Source of the DNA: Impatiens glandulifera
Lineage: Eukaryota > Streptophyta > Magnoliopsida > Ericales > Balsaminaceae
DNA: 64,000 nucleotides
Direction of reading: 5' to 3'
Assembly (NCBI RefSeq): GCF_907164915.1
Contig: NW_025919226.1
Span: forward strand, 1 to 64,000
The notes beneath the pieces are model-generated. The model saw only the letters and a program-made list of their open reading frames with translations. It ran no database searches and had not been told where the DNA came from. The translations under genes and the position numbers were made by a program. Positions 1 to 10,401 of this stretch are shown here, piece after piece. Each line of letters starts with the position of its first letter. Position 1 is the first letter of the stretch.

Positions 1-130
1 ATATCAATGGTTTTTAAAACGGTGGATATAAAGGGGGTCAATATCAACCGTTTTAACAATCATTGATATTTAAGGACATAGAGTAGTCAATATTAACCGT
101 TTTTTAAATCTTTGATATTTAATATTTTTA
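1..130. repeat. Imperfect palindromic repeat units at window edge
   Basis: Two to three units in which ATATCAACCGTTTT is followed by its partial inverse (ATTGATATTTAAGG). Such short palindromic units resemble the subterminal repeats of CACTA elements, but no CACTA terminus is visible, so the parent element is unknown and probably lies mostly left of the window. Confidence 0.4.
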
Positions 131-650
131 TATATATATTTTTTTTAAATTACAAATTTTGTTAATAATTTATAAATTTTATATTCATACAAAAAAAGAA
201 TTATTAAATTTAAATTATATTAATATTTATTTTGATATATCAATATATTTATTAATAATTAATTATAATATAAATGATCATAATTATTAAATAATAATTA
301 GTAAGAAAAAAAATGTATGACAATATATTTTAAATTTAAAAATATTATATAAATTTATATATTATTTAATTAAATAATATATATAATTAAATTTAAAATT
401 TAATTAAGATTATAAATTATATTATATACATTAGGTAGAGCTAATCTCCGAACCACAACTATCCTATCTAGAATTTGAAATTTTCTATTTTCTATTCTCT
501 TTCCTTTTTCCTCTTTTTTGTCTTAATAAAAAAATATTTTATTTTTTATCATATAAAAATATATTATTATAATTATTATAATTATTAATATTTACAAATA
601 ATAATATTATTAATTTATTATATTTTTTATATGAATATATATATTTATAT
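131..650. other. AT-rich intergenic DNA
   Basis: Low-complexity A/T sequence without a supported gene. A slightly more complex stretch at about 430-510 is not recognised. Confidence 0.5.
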
Positions 651-2064
651 TGTTGGGAAAAATTAATTAAAGAGTTAATTAAATAAGTAAAGAGTTAATT
701 AATAGAAAAATTCGAAATATTACAGAATTTTGTTTTGATGATGATTATATATGAATGAAGTTAAGCCGTATAATTGTTTCTGTGGAGGTGCATCAGACTT
801 GTCTAACTTAGACGTGATCTAAGTAGGCTAATTAGACGTGATACACAGTTAGGCGTGTAGTCTAACTCCTTTAGACAAGTCTGAAATGATACGTAGTTAG
901 ACGTACAATCTAACAAATACGTAGTTAGACGTGTAGTCTAACAGATACGTAGTTAGACATTTAGTCTAACAAATATGTAGTTAAACGTGTAGTTTAACAG
1001 ATACGTAGTTAGACGTGCAGTCAAATAGATACGTAGTTAGACATGTAGTATAACAAATACGTAGTTAGACGTATAGTCAAATAGATACGTAGTTAGACGT
1101 GCAGTCTAACTCCTTCAAACAAGTCTGAAAGGATGCGTAGTGAGACATGTGGTCTAATGGAACACGCTATTAGACATTGACGTCTAACTTTCTTAGATTA
1201 GGCAGTCTAATGGAGCACGTCTAATGTCTCTCTTTAGCAGCCATCTAAAGTTAGCATACGTCTAACCACGATCAACTAGTTGTCTGCTACTCTTCTCCAC
1301 TCACTCCTGTGCAGTCTGATAAGCCATCTAATTGCATCCAATGAACGAATGCCACATACACAAATATTCTTCCAACGGTTTGTCCAGTACAAGACAATAT
1401 CAGAAAGGATATTCGACGCACTACCTGTTTTGTACGACCACGTTCCAATTGCTTAGAGTCTGTTGTACTCTTGTGCTTTGGGCGGCCTTCCAATGGATGC
1501 TTGGCACATGTCCATGAAGAAGATTCGACCGTTGGTGTCCTTCTACTACAAATAAATACTCAAGGACAACGGCTGAATCACTGGTTACTCTGCTCACATT
1601 ACTATCTTAAAGATTACTCTTGCACTTACCGATTTCTATCATCATCCAAGTTCAAGAGAGAAAGAATCAAAACTGTCTAGCTGAGAGAATATTGTTCTTA
1701 ATATTGTAAGTTGAACAAATGTTGTTCTGTTCAATAGAGTGTTTAGCTAGATCAGTATATTGTATTTGATTCAAAAAATTTTGTAAATCTTTCTAGTTGT
1801 GGAAGAAGGGGTGACGTAGGAGAGTTTGCTCCGAACATCCATAAATACCTGTTGTGTTCTTTACTTCCAGTTCTTTATCTTTCATTGGTTCAAAGCTTCA
1901 AATACGACGAACACTTCCGTACTTGAAAACGTTTCAAGAGTTCGAAGGATTTGTGAAGAATAAAAACAGATTTTAACTTCTAACAGAGTTAAAATCGAAT
2001 CGTTTATCGTGAGTTGTCATCAATAGTCAGACCCTAGTCTATATTGGTTACACTGATCCTATCA
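651..2064 (+). repeat. 5' LTR of element A
   Basis: Begins TGTTGGGAAAAATTAATT and ends CTGATCCTATCA two bases before the primer-binding site, giving a 1414-bp TG...CA unit. The block around 1799-1846, including AAGAAGGGGTGACGTAGGAG, recurs inverted at about 57125-57170. The interior (780-1260) is saturated with TTAGAC/GTCTAA motifs. The start is inferred from the TG and from similarity to element B; the end is fixed by the primer-binding site. Confidence 0.7.
889..1115 (+). repeat. 28-bp tandem repeat inside LTR A, about 8 copies
   Basis: Eight adjacent 28-bp units built around ATACGTAGTTAGACGT followed by AGTCTAACA. Each unit contains the inverted pair TTAGAC/GTCTAA, so it can pair with itself. 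Copies differ by a few substitutions. Further dispersed TAGAC motifs continue to about 1260. Confidence 0.9.
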
Positions 2065-2066
2065 AT

Positions 2067-2079
2067 TGGTATCAGAGCC
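2067..2079 (+). other. Primer-binding site (initiator tRNA-Met type)
   Basis: TGGTATCAGAGCC, the classic plant retrotransposon primer-binding sequence complementary to the 3' end of initiator tRNA-Met, lies two bases downstream of the TG...CA LTR end. It fixes element A as plus-strand. Confidence 0.9.
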
Positions 2080-2116
2080 TCGGTTTCTAGTCTCAAGCCT
2101 CTAAAGAACCTGAATC

Positions 2117-3894
2117 ATGTCGAAAGATGCTAGCTCCTCCAAAATTCTCATGTTTTCGAAAGAAAACTACATGCTATGGAAGAAGAGAGTACGTTCCCAT
2201 CTTGCCTCCTTGCACGATGACATGTGGAGTGTTGTCACCGAAGGACCGATCAAGATTGAGAAAGAAAAATCTGAATGGACAAGTAAAGATAAGAGGAAGA
2301 ACAACCTAGACAACTTGGCCATGGACATTTTGTATAGATCTCTTGACGACAGCATGTTCAAGTACATCATATCTTGTGAGTCTGCCAAAGAAATTTGGGA
2401 CAAACTCACTCAACTCTGTGAAAGAAACACGCAAACCAAAGAGAATAAGATTACGGTTGCCATCCAACTGTTTGACAACTTTAAGATGCGTCCTGGAGAG
2501 ACGATGACTGAGTTTGATGCAAGATTTAGTCATATTTTCACCATCCTATCCATTCTGGGCAAGACCTACAACAATAGAGAGATTGCTATAAAAGGTCATG
2601 CGAGCTTTGCCAAGGGAGTGGGACATCAAGACTATGGCGATGAGGGAGTGCAAAGACCTCAAAAATGGAGCTCTTCAATTTGTTGGCCGATCTAAAGACC
2701 TATGGGTTCGAGTTGAACTCGTGGAATGAAGAGGATCACCCCACATCTGTCATTATAACCAAATCTTTGGTTACTTCTGAGGAGTCACCAGTTGCCACAG
2801 AAGAAAAGATGTCTGCTCAGTAGTGATGTAATGGCTCTCCTCGTGAAGAAATTCGGGAATTACATGAAGAAGAGTATTCCTAACTCAAGCTCTTCAAATA
2901 ATACCAATGATGATAAAGCTAAATCTAAAACTAACGTTAAGTGTTTTAACTGTGGTATTCTATGTCATTACAAGTTGAAGTACAGAAAGCCAAAACATGA
3001 TGAGAAGAAGAAAGACAATGAAGGCGAGTTGAAGGCCCTCATGGCGGCTAACAACAAGGCCAAATGGATGCATAGTGAATCAGATTATTCATCATTCAAC
3101 GATAATGATGATGAAGAGTTTGTCTGCTTCATGGAAAGAGAAGAGGAAGATTCAGAGGAATCTGATTTCTCATCTAAAAACTTTTCATGAGATGAATTAG
3201 TGGCTGCACTAAATGACATGGTCTCGGAGTATAAAAAACTGTCAGAATCTCAAAACGAAGCAAGATCAAAACCTGAAAATGAGGAACCAACTTTTTCTAA
3301 AACCTCCGAGTCCAATTTTTTTGAAAACATGAATGAGCTCTCAACTGAGAATGAGACGCTCAAGGAAAATATTCAAACCCTTTCCTTTGAAACCAACGCT
3401 TAACTTATGTTGTCAGTTCTTGGACAAGGTCTGGAGAAGCTGTCAAATATCAGATTAGTCTATTGAGGCCTGCTGGATGCAAATATTGTCTTGGATTTGA
3501 TAGCGATGACTTAGACAAATCCTATAAGAAATTAAACTCAGCAACTGATAAGTTTAAGCCAATAAGATTTGTCAAAAGGAGTTTAACTGATACTGGAACT
3601 GATCCAAACTGTGTATATTTAACTTTAAAGGATGATATAACTTATGTTCCGCCAACTGTTAGCTGGCTGAAACCTAGGTTAGAAGCAACCAGAAAAACTG
3701 GCATATTAAAACCTGATAGAGAGTCAAAGACTTTTAAAAGAAAACCATCCTCTAAAGTTAAGGGATCAACGGCTAGCAGAAAGACACATGTTAAGCCTAA
3801 ATTATACGCACTTATCACTACACAAAACGGGAAATCCATCAGAATAACTCAAAAATGGATCCCTAAGAGGCTGATTGATCGAGGACCCAAATGA
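2117..3894 (+). pseudogene. Ty1/copia-type gag, broken by frameshifts
   Basis: Gag forms the retroelement particle and binds its RNA. The first 160 codons read cleanly and match the plant copia gag (UBN2-like) pattern: SKENYMLWKKRVRSHL near the start, then LYRSLDDSMFKYI and AKEIWDKLTQLCE. Frame is lost near 2598 and again near 2650 and 2820. After that follow a zinc knuckle at about 2941-2985 whose last cysteine is replaced by tyrosine (CFNCGILCHYKLKY), an acidic Asp/Glu-rich stretch, a predicted coiled coil (3200-3400) and a basic C-terminal part ending IPKRLIDRGPK at 3894. The ATG at 2117 follows the primer-binding site by 37 bp, as expected. The gene is clearly dead. No pol continues after the final stop. 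Confidence 0.85.
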
Positions 3895-4120
3895 ATGTGA
3901 GTACCAAAATATGTAAATACATTTTCGTATAGGTGATACAGGGTAGCTACATGGAGGAAACGTGAAGCTCAATCCTTTGAGATCACTCTCCAGAAGATCA
4001 ACAAGTGGCACATTTGCCATTTCCACAGACTAAGTGTTTCTTCCTTAAAAATATTTTTGGTCTTAAGGACCTCAAAACATTTATTCATTTATTCATTTAC
4101 TATATAGAAATGCATAAATT

Positions 4121-4610
4121 GAGGGGGAAATTTAATGTTTAATTTATTTAAACAGATGAACGCAGACGAAAGATTTAATCGATCCATTAGACGGGGATAT
4201 CTAAAAGAAAAACAAGTACTTAGACATTCATCTACTTATACCGTCTATGATTTTAAGGTGAAATGTCTTGGTTTAAAACCTACGTGGTTAGACGTCGAAG
4301 TTTAATATACGTTTAGACGTTTATAAGACTAGCGTAGTTAGACGCTAACGTCTAACCAGACACACGTCTAATACGTGTTGTCCATGCGTAATTAGACGTC
4401 TACGTCTTATAGACGTTTAGACCTCTATAAGACAAACGTGATTAGATGCTTGCATCTAATAGACTCATGCGTCTACTAGACGCCTATTCTAACTAGATTC
4501 CAGAATGTAGAAGCAAAGGACACGTATAACTACGTGTGCAGTTAGATGCTTCATCTTCGGACAAATTGAGGACAGTTGTCTTCACGCGCGATCATCTAAT
4601 TTTTTCCTGC
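4121..4610 (+). repeat. Purine tract and second TAGAC/GTCTA motif cluster
   Basis: A GAGGGGGAAA tract at 4121-4130 resembles a polypurine tract, although no LTR follows it. From about 4185 to 4560 the sequence is packed with TAGACG/CGTCTA motifs like those in LTR A, but not as a regular tandem array. The cluster lies between gag and the accessory ORF, just upstream of that ORF's TATA-like box. Confidence 0.6.
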
Positions 4611-4817
4611 TCAAACACTAAAGTAGTCATTTATTAATGACTTGAAGACGCGTGTCTTTCAATGTCAAAGAAAATGACTCACATACCCTTAAATACTTAA
4701 TTATTATCGGTTTAAACCCAAATATTGATGACTACCTTTGGGAAAAGGCGTCTAACATTAATTGGTGGGCCCCTATTTATGAAAAGTGACGGTTAAGACT
4801 TGTGACTTTTCGGATTC

Positions 4818-4825
4818 TATTTAAG
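4818..4825 (+). promoter_or_regulatory. TATA-like box of accessory pseudogene
   Basis: TATTTAAG lies 117 bp upstream of the ATG at 4935. The three intact relatives at 61-64 kb have TATA boxes 91-114 bp upstream of their ATGs, so position as well as sequence supports a core promoter. Transcription is not shown. Confidence 0.45.
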
Positions 4826-4934
4826 GACATTGTGCATGTGATTGAAGATTTTATGCTCAAAATTTCTTAAGAACCCAAGTTTTTCTCTAACTTCTCTCTA
4901 AGAAATCGTGTTCATCTTCTTCATCTTTCTCAAA

Positions 4935-6188
4935 ATGACTATCAATAAACTCACTCTTGGCCACAATACTTTGCAGGTGGATTTCGCATCCGTCTACACT
5001 ATTGATCAACAAGACCTTGTTGTTAAGTTTCGATCCTTGGAGTATTTTGGTCTTCGGAAGTATTTGGGAGGGCCTTTCATATTTTATTAGAATGAAGTCA
5101 GGGAGTTTTTTAAGACGGCGAACAAGATCGGAGATTCCATTTCGGCGACTGTCAACAAAACTCCTATATCTTTCAACGAAGCGGCGTATGTTGAGTTTTT
5201 GAAACTTCCATTGGAGGGTCATACCTTCAATCTACCTCTTCCAACAGAAACCATATCGGAGATGAAGATTGTCTTCTCCAATGATGGTTCATCTATCTGG
5301 CTAAACTGAAAGAAGAATGTCCTAAAACCTCATTTCAGTCTCTTGAACAATATAATGGCGAAGGCTCTTCAAGGAAAAGCAAGTTCGTTCGACCTGTACA
5401 GCCAAGACCGCTTCAACTATATGGCGGCCATCAGTAAAGGTATGCAAATTAACTGGGCATCTACATTATATTCTAATCTATGCCAGTTGGTTTACTCTAG
5501 GAACAACGAGAGTGTGGCATTCTCAGCCCAACTCGGGTGGTTTATGAAACATTTGGGCGAGTCTATGAGCGAGTGTGAGGCTATTAACCCGAGTCGCATA
5601 TTCACCAGTTTTTCTATAAAGAGTACTATTGCGAGGATGAAGTTCTCGAAGGATACGGTTTCTGGCTCATCCAACCAACAAACAGGTGGCCAATTGGTCA
5701 TTCGATCTAAGAGACAGGTTGCTTCCATTCAGTTTATGGGGGCGAAAAGAACGAAGTCAATGATGGAGTATGCGGCTAGAACTAATAGTCAGAAGAGCTC
5801 TCAAAAGAAGGATTTTGGAGTAGTTGACTCTAGGACAAGATCTAGTGTCCACCCTCTTACGACCATTCCTCTTTAGTCCCTATCTCCATCCCCTAGCCCT
5901 TTGAAGAAACCGGCAAAGTCTTCTGGTGCTAATCCGTGTAAGGCATCTAAGGAATCTAAGGCGCCTAGGGAGTCTAACCCGTCTAAGAAGTCTACTAAGG
6001 TAACTTCTTCTTCTCCTCTGGCCTCTGAGCCTATTTTGATGTTCCTGTGATGGAACAAGCCAGAGGGCCAACTATTGAGTCAGTTGGTCCGAACATTGAA
6101 AATATTGAAAGGATTGTGTCACCCCTCCTCCCAAAAGAATCAGTAGCGGTTGAGGCTACTGGTAATGCTGAAATTATTTATGAAACAT
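4935..6188 (+). pseudogene. Plant-transposon-protein-like accessory ORF, broken
   Basis: Same family as the ORFs at 58393-61224, 61740-62501 and 62922-63683. Shared landmarks in order are LQVDFASV near the start, GLRKYLGGPFI, a V-EFF segment, ISATVN, an FLKLPLEG segment, LQGKASSFD, INWASTLYSNLCQLV and LGESMSE. One frame stays open in long pieces but holds stops at about 5088, 5307 and 5874, and frame shifts near 6045. After residue 240 or so the product becomes Ser/Pro/Lys-rich, like the longer relative at 58393. The ATG at 4935 aligns with the N-termini of the relatives. It follows a dead gag in the same orientation. The molecular function of this family is not known to me; it resembles the Pfam putative plant transposon protein domain. 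Confidence 0.8.
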
Positions 6189-6195
6189 AGCAGGG

Positions 6196-6420
6196 TACTT
6201 GCACTAGATGGTGTATCCATTGATGATCTTGCACTAGATGGTGTATCCATTGATGCTCTTACACTAGATGGTGTACATGGTGCTCTTCTTACACTAGTTG
6301 GTGTACCCATTGATGCTCTTCTTGTAGTAGATGGTGTAGGTATTGATGCATTTGCACTAGATGGTGTAGCAATTGATTCTCTTGTAATAGATGGTGTAGG
6401 TATTGCACTAGTAGTAGCAT
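6196..6420. repeat. About 30-bp minisatellite (ACTAGATGGTGTA units)
   Basis: Seven to eight imperfect units of GCACTAGATGGTGTATCCAT plus a TGATGCTCTT spacer. The array is open in both strands over 90 codons; on the minus strand it would encode repeats of SMDTPSSA type continuing the MULE-like ORF. It lies exactly where element A stops. Confidence 0.85.
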
Positions 6421-6429
6421 GCAAGTCCT

Positions 6430-6888
6430 GAGTAAGTATCCCGAGACAAAGAGTTTTCTCCTACTTCATTTTGACTTTCAAATACATCCGAGGGTACAAC
6501 TTCTAGTACAATATTTTGAGTAAGTGATGGTGGTAATATACTTTCTTGAGATGGGTATGTAAGTAGTTGTATCTTCTCTACTATAGAGACACACAATGGT
6601 GAAACAATTCGACCCAAAATCAACCTTGATAAATATGTGCTTACATCCTCATCTTGATCAATAACAATAGCCTGGGAGAATTTGTGATACGCGGAATATC
6701 ATACTTGACTTGCAGCACTAAATCATATGTAGATTTTTGCACGTGAAGTCTATCATAGATGATATCAACTAATTCGGCAAACGTAGTAGTTTGGGGTAAA
6801 TCCAATGTTTTGATTAAAGTGGCATGAAAATACATTATACCATCAGCATCAAATTTCCACTCTCCATTATAGAATACGAATACTTTAG
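6430..6888 (-). pseudogene. N-terminal MULE-transposase-like exon
   Basis: After the TTTGCAG acceptor, the minus strand reads VFVFYNGEWKFDADG, then FHATLIKTLDLPQTT and FAELVDIIYDRL. This resembles the N-terminal region that precedes MuDR-type transposase domains in plants. Frame is lost near 6690-6640, and a second piece (LILGRIVSPLCVSIVEK) continues to about 6430. There is no catalytic DDE region. Family assignment rests on pattern memory and is moderate. Confidence 0.5.
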
Positions 6889-6949
6889 CTGCAAATAGAA
6901 AACATCAATGAATGGATAAATAATACTATTATTGAAGTGAACTGAAAAG

Positions 6950-7082
6950 GGAAGTCCTTCGCGTAACGGGAAGGGCTTTGCGTAACGGGAAGAGCTTCGC
7001 GTAACAGGAAGGGCTTCGCGTAATGGGAAGTCCTTCGCGTAACAGGAAGTCATTCGCATAACGGGAATCCCTTTGCGAAACA
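6950..7082. repeat. 19-20 bp tandem repeat, about 7 copies
   Basis: Units of TTCGCGTAACGGGAAGGGC with single-base variants. A stray related motif (CGCGAAGTCCCTTCGCGTTA) occurs at about 7395-7415. The array sits in the presumed leader or first intron of the MULE-like gene. Confidence 0.85.
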
Positions 7083-7530
7083 TGAAGTCTCATCGGATAA
7101 ACAATAAACAACAACAGTGCATGTGATTCGAAGATGTAGAAACCGAACAACAATGAACGTGAAGTCTCATCGGATAAATGTACCATGTGGAACAGTGCTC
7201 GTGCTCATTGTCGTCGCCGCCATCGAAGATCGTCGTCGCCGTCGTTGAAGATCGCCTCTGTCGTTTAGGGTTAGAGAGAATGAGGAGAAGAGCGGAAAAA
7301 GAGAGTGGGAGAAGAAGAGAAATGAAAAAAATATGTCGAAGTTATAATAAATAGTAAGGGTATTATGGACTTTTCACACTTTTTCACTTTGCGAAACGCG
7401 AAGTCCCTTCGCGTTATACGATAAGAGTATTTTCGTTCAAAAAAAATAAAGTGATCACTAGAGAAAAAATTATAGGATGACCACGGATGCAAATAACTCA
7501 TTCTTTAAGGTCATTTCGTCAAATTTCCCC

Positions 7531-8262
7531 TAAAAAAATATATCAAGACTATTATACTTTTATATATTAATTATATTATTTAATAAACTCAATATATTAA
7601 ATTATATATAATGTATTAAGTATTAAATAAAAAATAATTAAAATAATACTAATATATTTAACTTTTATATCAAATTATAATTTGTTAACTTATATAGAGA
7701 TTAAATATATATCTTTAAGAATCCAAAATTGAAAAAAAATACTTTCTCTTATATTAAAAATTATAATTAATTTTATAATACTCTCCAACATGTAATGTTC
7801 TCAAGCTAAGGAAAAAGAACGAAGAATACTGAAAGAGCAGGAAGAAAAAAAAGTAGAAAAATAAAACAAAGGAGTCTAACATCAAAGAGTAAAATGTGGA
7901 GGAAGATTAAAAAGTTGAAGCCAGTGAGGACTCTAAAAATGAAGAAAGTAATGTGATTGAAAAAATTAGGGTAAAGGGGACTATGATTAAGAAGAGGATA
8001 AATTTGTAATGAAACAAAAGTTGATGAAGAAGAAAAAAGTTGATTCTCAAACAAGTCAAGCGGTATTAGAGAAACCAGAGAGAAAGATATTCAGACTAAT
8101 CAAGCTAAAGCAGATGATAACAAGGCGGATGTAGAGGATACCAAAGTTGGTGCCGGAAAAATAAAAGACAAGAATCCTGAAATTCAAGTAGAGGACAACA
8201 AATATACAAATCTTGAAGTCTTGAAAAAGAACTTCTTTTTTATCAGATTAGCATTGGTTCAT
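7531..8262. other. AT-rich DNA and eroded coding-like sequence
   Basis: 7531-7790 is A/T-rich without signal. About 8040-8250 looks like eroded coding sequence on the plus strand (one frame gives an acidic run with ADDNKADVEDTKVGAGK) but has no recognisable domain. Confidence 0.35.
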
Positions 8263-8585
8263 ACAAAGAAGATTATACAATAAGAATAAGCAAAGTTCAT
8301 AATCTTCTTCAATTCAATCTGCTTACATCGCAAGAGAGAGGGGAAGAAGGCCTTATGACGCAACATGTTTATATGGAAATAAACACCCTAATTGGGGTAG
8401 TTATGATTTGTTTTTTATTGTATTATTTTCGTTTGTAATCTCTGTTATTTGTTTTTTTCGAATGTTACTAATCAATTTCTTTAGGATTTTAATTCTCATC
8501 CTTTAATCATCTAGAGTTTGTCTAACATTGATTATTGACCCTTCACTTTTGAGATTTTTAATAAAATGATATTAACTGTTTTCTA
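8263..8585 (+). repeat. Dispersed repeat, copy 1
   Basis: Collinear with 33916-34253. Shared stretches include TCTTCTTCAATTCAAT, GGCCTTATGACGCA, GTTTATATGGAAATAAACAC and AGAGTTTGTCTAAC. In both copies a short frame ending in a VYMEINT-like peptide runs into the same type of T-rich tail, suggesting the last exon and 3' UTR of an unidentified gene or element. Confidence 0.7.
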
Positions 8586-10156
8586 AAAGAATTATAATTA
8601 AATAGAAAAAGAATGAACATTCTTATATTTTTAAAAATAAAAAATAAAACATAATACAAATTTATATATAAAAGTGATTTTATTAAATTTAGAAAAATAA
8701 AATGAGTTACTGATATATATATTTGTTTTAGGGAAGTGTGTTTAGCATTTTTTTTTAAATTAAATTGATATTTTAGATTATTATTTTTAATATATATATA
8801 TATTATGATTAAATAAAAAGAAGGAAGTTTGTTCTAATTTTAAAGACAAACAAATAAAACCTAATATAAATTTATATATACTTTAATTTTATTAAATTTA
8901 TATAGATAAAGTTTGTCATGTAAATGAGCCGAGCCGAGCTGAGCTGAACAGTATCATGCTCGAGCTCGGCTCGTCTAGTATATATCAGGGCTCGAGTTCG
9001 GCTCGAGCTCGTTTCAAGCTTTTACAATCGAGCTCGAGCTCGGCTCGTATAGATTTATTTGAGTTCACGAGCCGCTCGTGCTCGGCTCGTTTAAAGCTCG
9101 TTTAGAAAGCTCGTTTAAAGCTCGTTTAGAAAGCTCGTTAAGAGCTCGTTTAAAGCTCGTTTATAAGTTGAACAATGAAATGAATGCAACATTAAAATTA
9201 TAATTATAAATATACTTTTCAAATGATAAGAGTAACAATTTAGTGGAAGTAAACCTTCAAAACTATAACACTAGCCAATAACATAAATACATAAAGCATT
9301 TTGCTTTAGTTTTAGAATACTTCTAAAAAGGCCATAACACAAAAATATTATCAAAAGTATTTTTCTATCATCCAATATGATAGAGCATTTTGCTTTAGTT
9401 GCAGTATTTTTCAAAAAAGACAAAAACACTGCATATTATCAAAAGCATTTTGCTCTCCTCCAGCAACATCTTACCATTATAGATTGCTATCACAAAATCA
9501 ACATACCTACATCATATATAACACATCATTAGCATTCATTATTTTCATTTCATAATATAATTACCAAATAAAAAAATATTTAACACTAGAGAAGTCACAA
9601 CCATTGACTGCAAGACTTTAAGTCAAATTAATCTCTTTTATCTTTGAATTATCCTTCACATATAAAATTATCTTTTAGATTTAGTAATTAAGACTCAAGT
9701 TTGGGTATTGCAGGTGGCCCGGATGAGCCTCTCACCAGTCACCACCTCTTTGTTGTCTAGCCTTAGGTTGAAACTCCCTGGTGTGCTGCAACCTTATAGA
9801 CCGACGACCTTAACTAGACGGTAGAGAGAGAGAGATGAGAGACTTGGCTAGACGGAAGAGAGAGATATGAGAGACTAGAGACTAACTATCAAGATCCTTC
9901 TACAGAGTTCTAAAGAGTTCTCTTGCAGAATAAAAAAAAAGAATTTTAAAAATATCTATTTATTAACCCTAAGTTTAATTATAGCTTTATAGGTTATTAT
10001 TATATTAATATAAATATAATCATGTAATAATATTAATTATTATAATATATATTTATATATTAATATTTTTTAATAATTTACAAATTATATTTAAACAATA
10101 TTATAATCGAACGTGTTCGTGAGCCTATAAACGAACTTGTTCGCGAGCTTATAAGC

Positions 10157-10382
10157 TGATGGAAATGCACCACAACGATCATCAAAATACTAAGACTGCT
10201 GAAACTTGAAATTTTTCCCTCTTTTATTTTTTATTTTTTTCTCTTTCTCTTGCTCTTATTTCTTGCAAAAGAAGCTTTCTCCCTTTTTTATTTTACTCCC
10301 AAATAAGTGAATTAAGTGGGGCCCAAAATGGGCCTATTTACTGGACTTTTCCTCATGGACTAAGGAAAACAAAAACCCAACA
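10157..10382 (-). repeat. 3' LTR of copia element (internally deleted)
   Basis: 226 bp from TGATGGAAATGCACCACAAC to CCCAACA. Compared with the 726-bp 5' LTR it jumps from the first 20 bases straight to GATCATCAAAATACTAAGAC (14633 onward), losing about 500 bp at an AAC microhomology. The remaining 200 bp align closely. Confidence 0.9.
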
Positions 10383-10396
10383 AATCTCCCCCTTTT
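10383..10396 (-). other. Polypurine tract
   Basis: Minus strand reads AAAAGGGGGAGATTT directly before the 3' LTR, the usual copia second-strand priming tract. Confidence 0.85.
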
Positions 10397-10401
10397 CCTA
10401 A

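Larger units (their letters stand above)
651..6188 (+). mobile_element. Truncated LTR retroelement A (gag plus accessory ORF, no pol seen)
   Basis: The order is 5' LTR (651-2064), a tRNA-Met-type primer-binding site (2067-2079), a broken gag (2117-3894), a motif-rich spacer containing a purine tract (4121-4130), then a broken accessory ORF of the plant-transposon-protein type (4935-6188). No protease, integrase or reverse transcriptase could be read between gag and the accessory ORF. No 3' LTR is present: the element stops where a minisatellite and a Mutator-like fragment begin near 6190. The LTR is related to the minus-strand LTR at 56776-58037, sharing a block of about 45 bp (see findings) and similar ends. 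Gag is of Ty1/copia type. The arrangement is read from the sequence; calling it a non-autonomous element is inference. Confidence 0.75.
6190..7530 (-). mobile_element. Truncated Mutator-like (MULE) fragment
   Basis: Read on the minus strand, the fragment begins at 7530 with GGGGAAATTTGACGAAATGA, a typical plant MULE terminus. A 5' leader follows with CCCTAAAC and CGACGG-rich sequence (about 7290-7200), then a 19-20 bp repeat, an intron acceptor at 6889-6890, and an exon coding an N-terminal MULE-transposase-like segment. The catalytic part and other terminus are missing; the fragment joins element A near 6190. Confidence 0.55.

Noticed and set aside
889..1115. CRISPR-like regular repeat array
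   Set aside because: Units are contiguous without unique spacers, lie in a plant LTR and have no cas genes; simple tandem repeat. The same holds for 6950-7082 and 49640-50345.
7806..8054. 82-codon minus-strand Phe-rich frame
   Set aside because: Complement of an A/G-rich stretch; no domain and no promoter or splice context.
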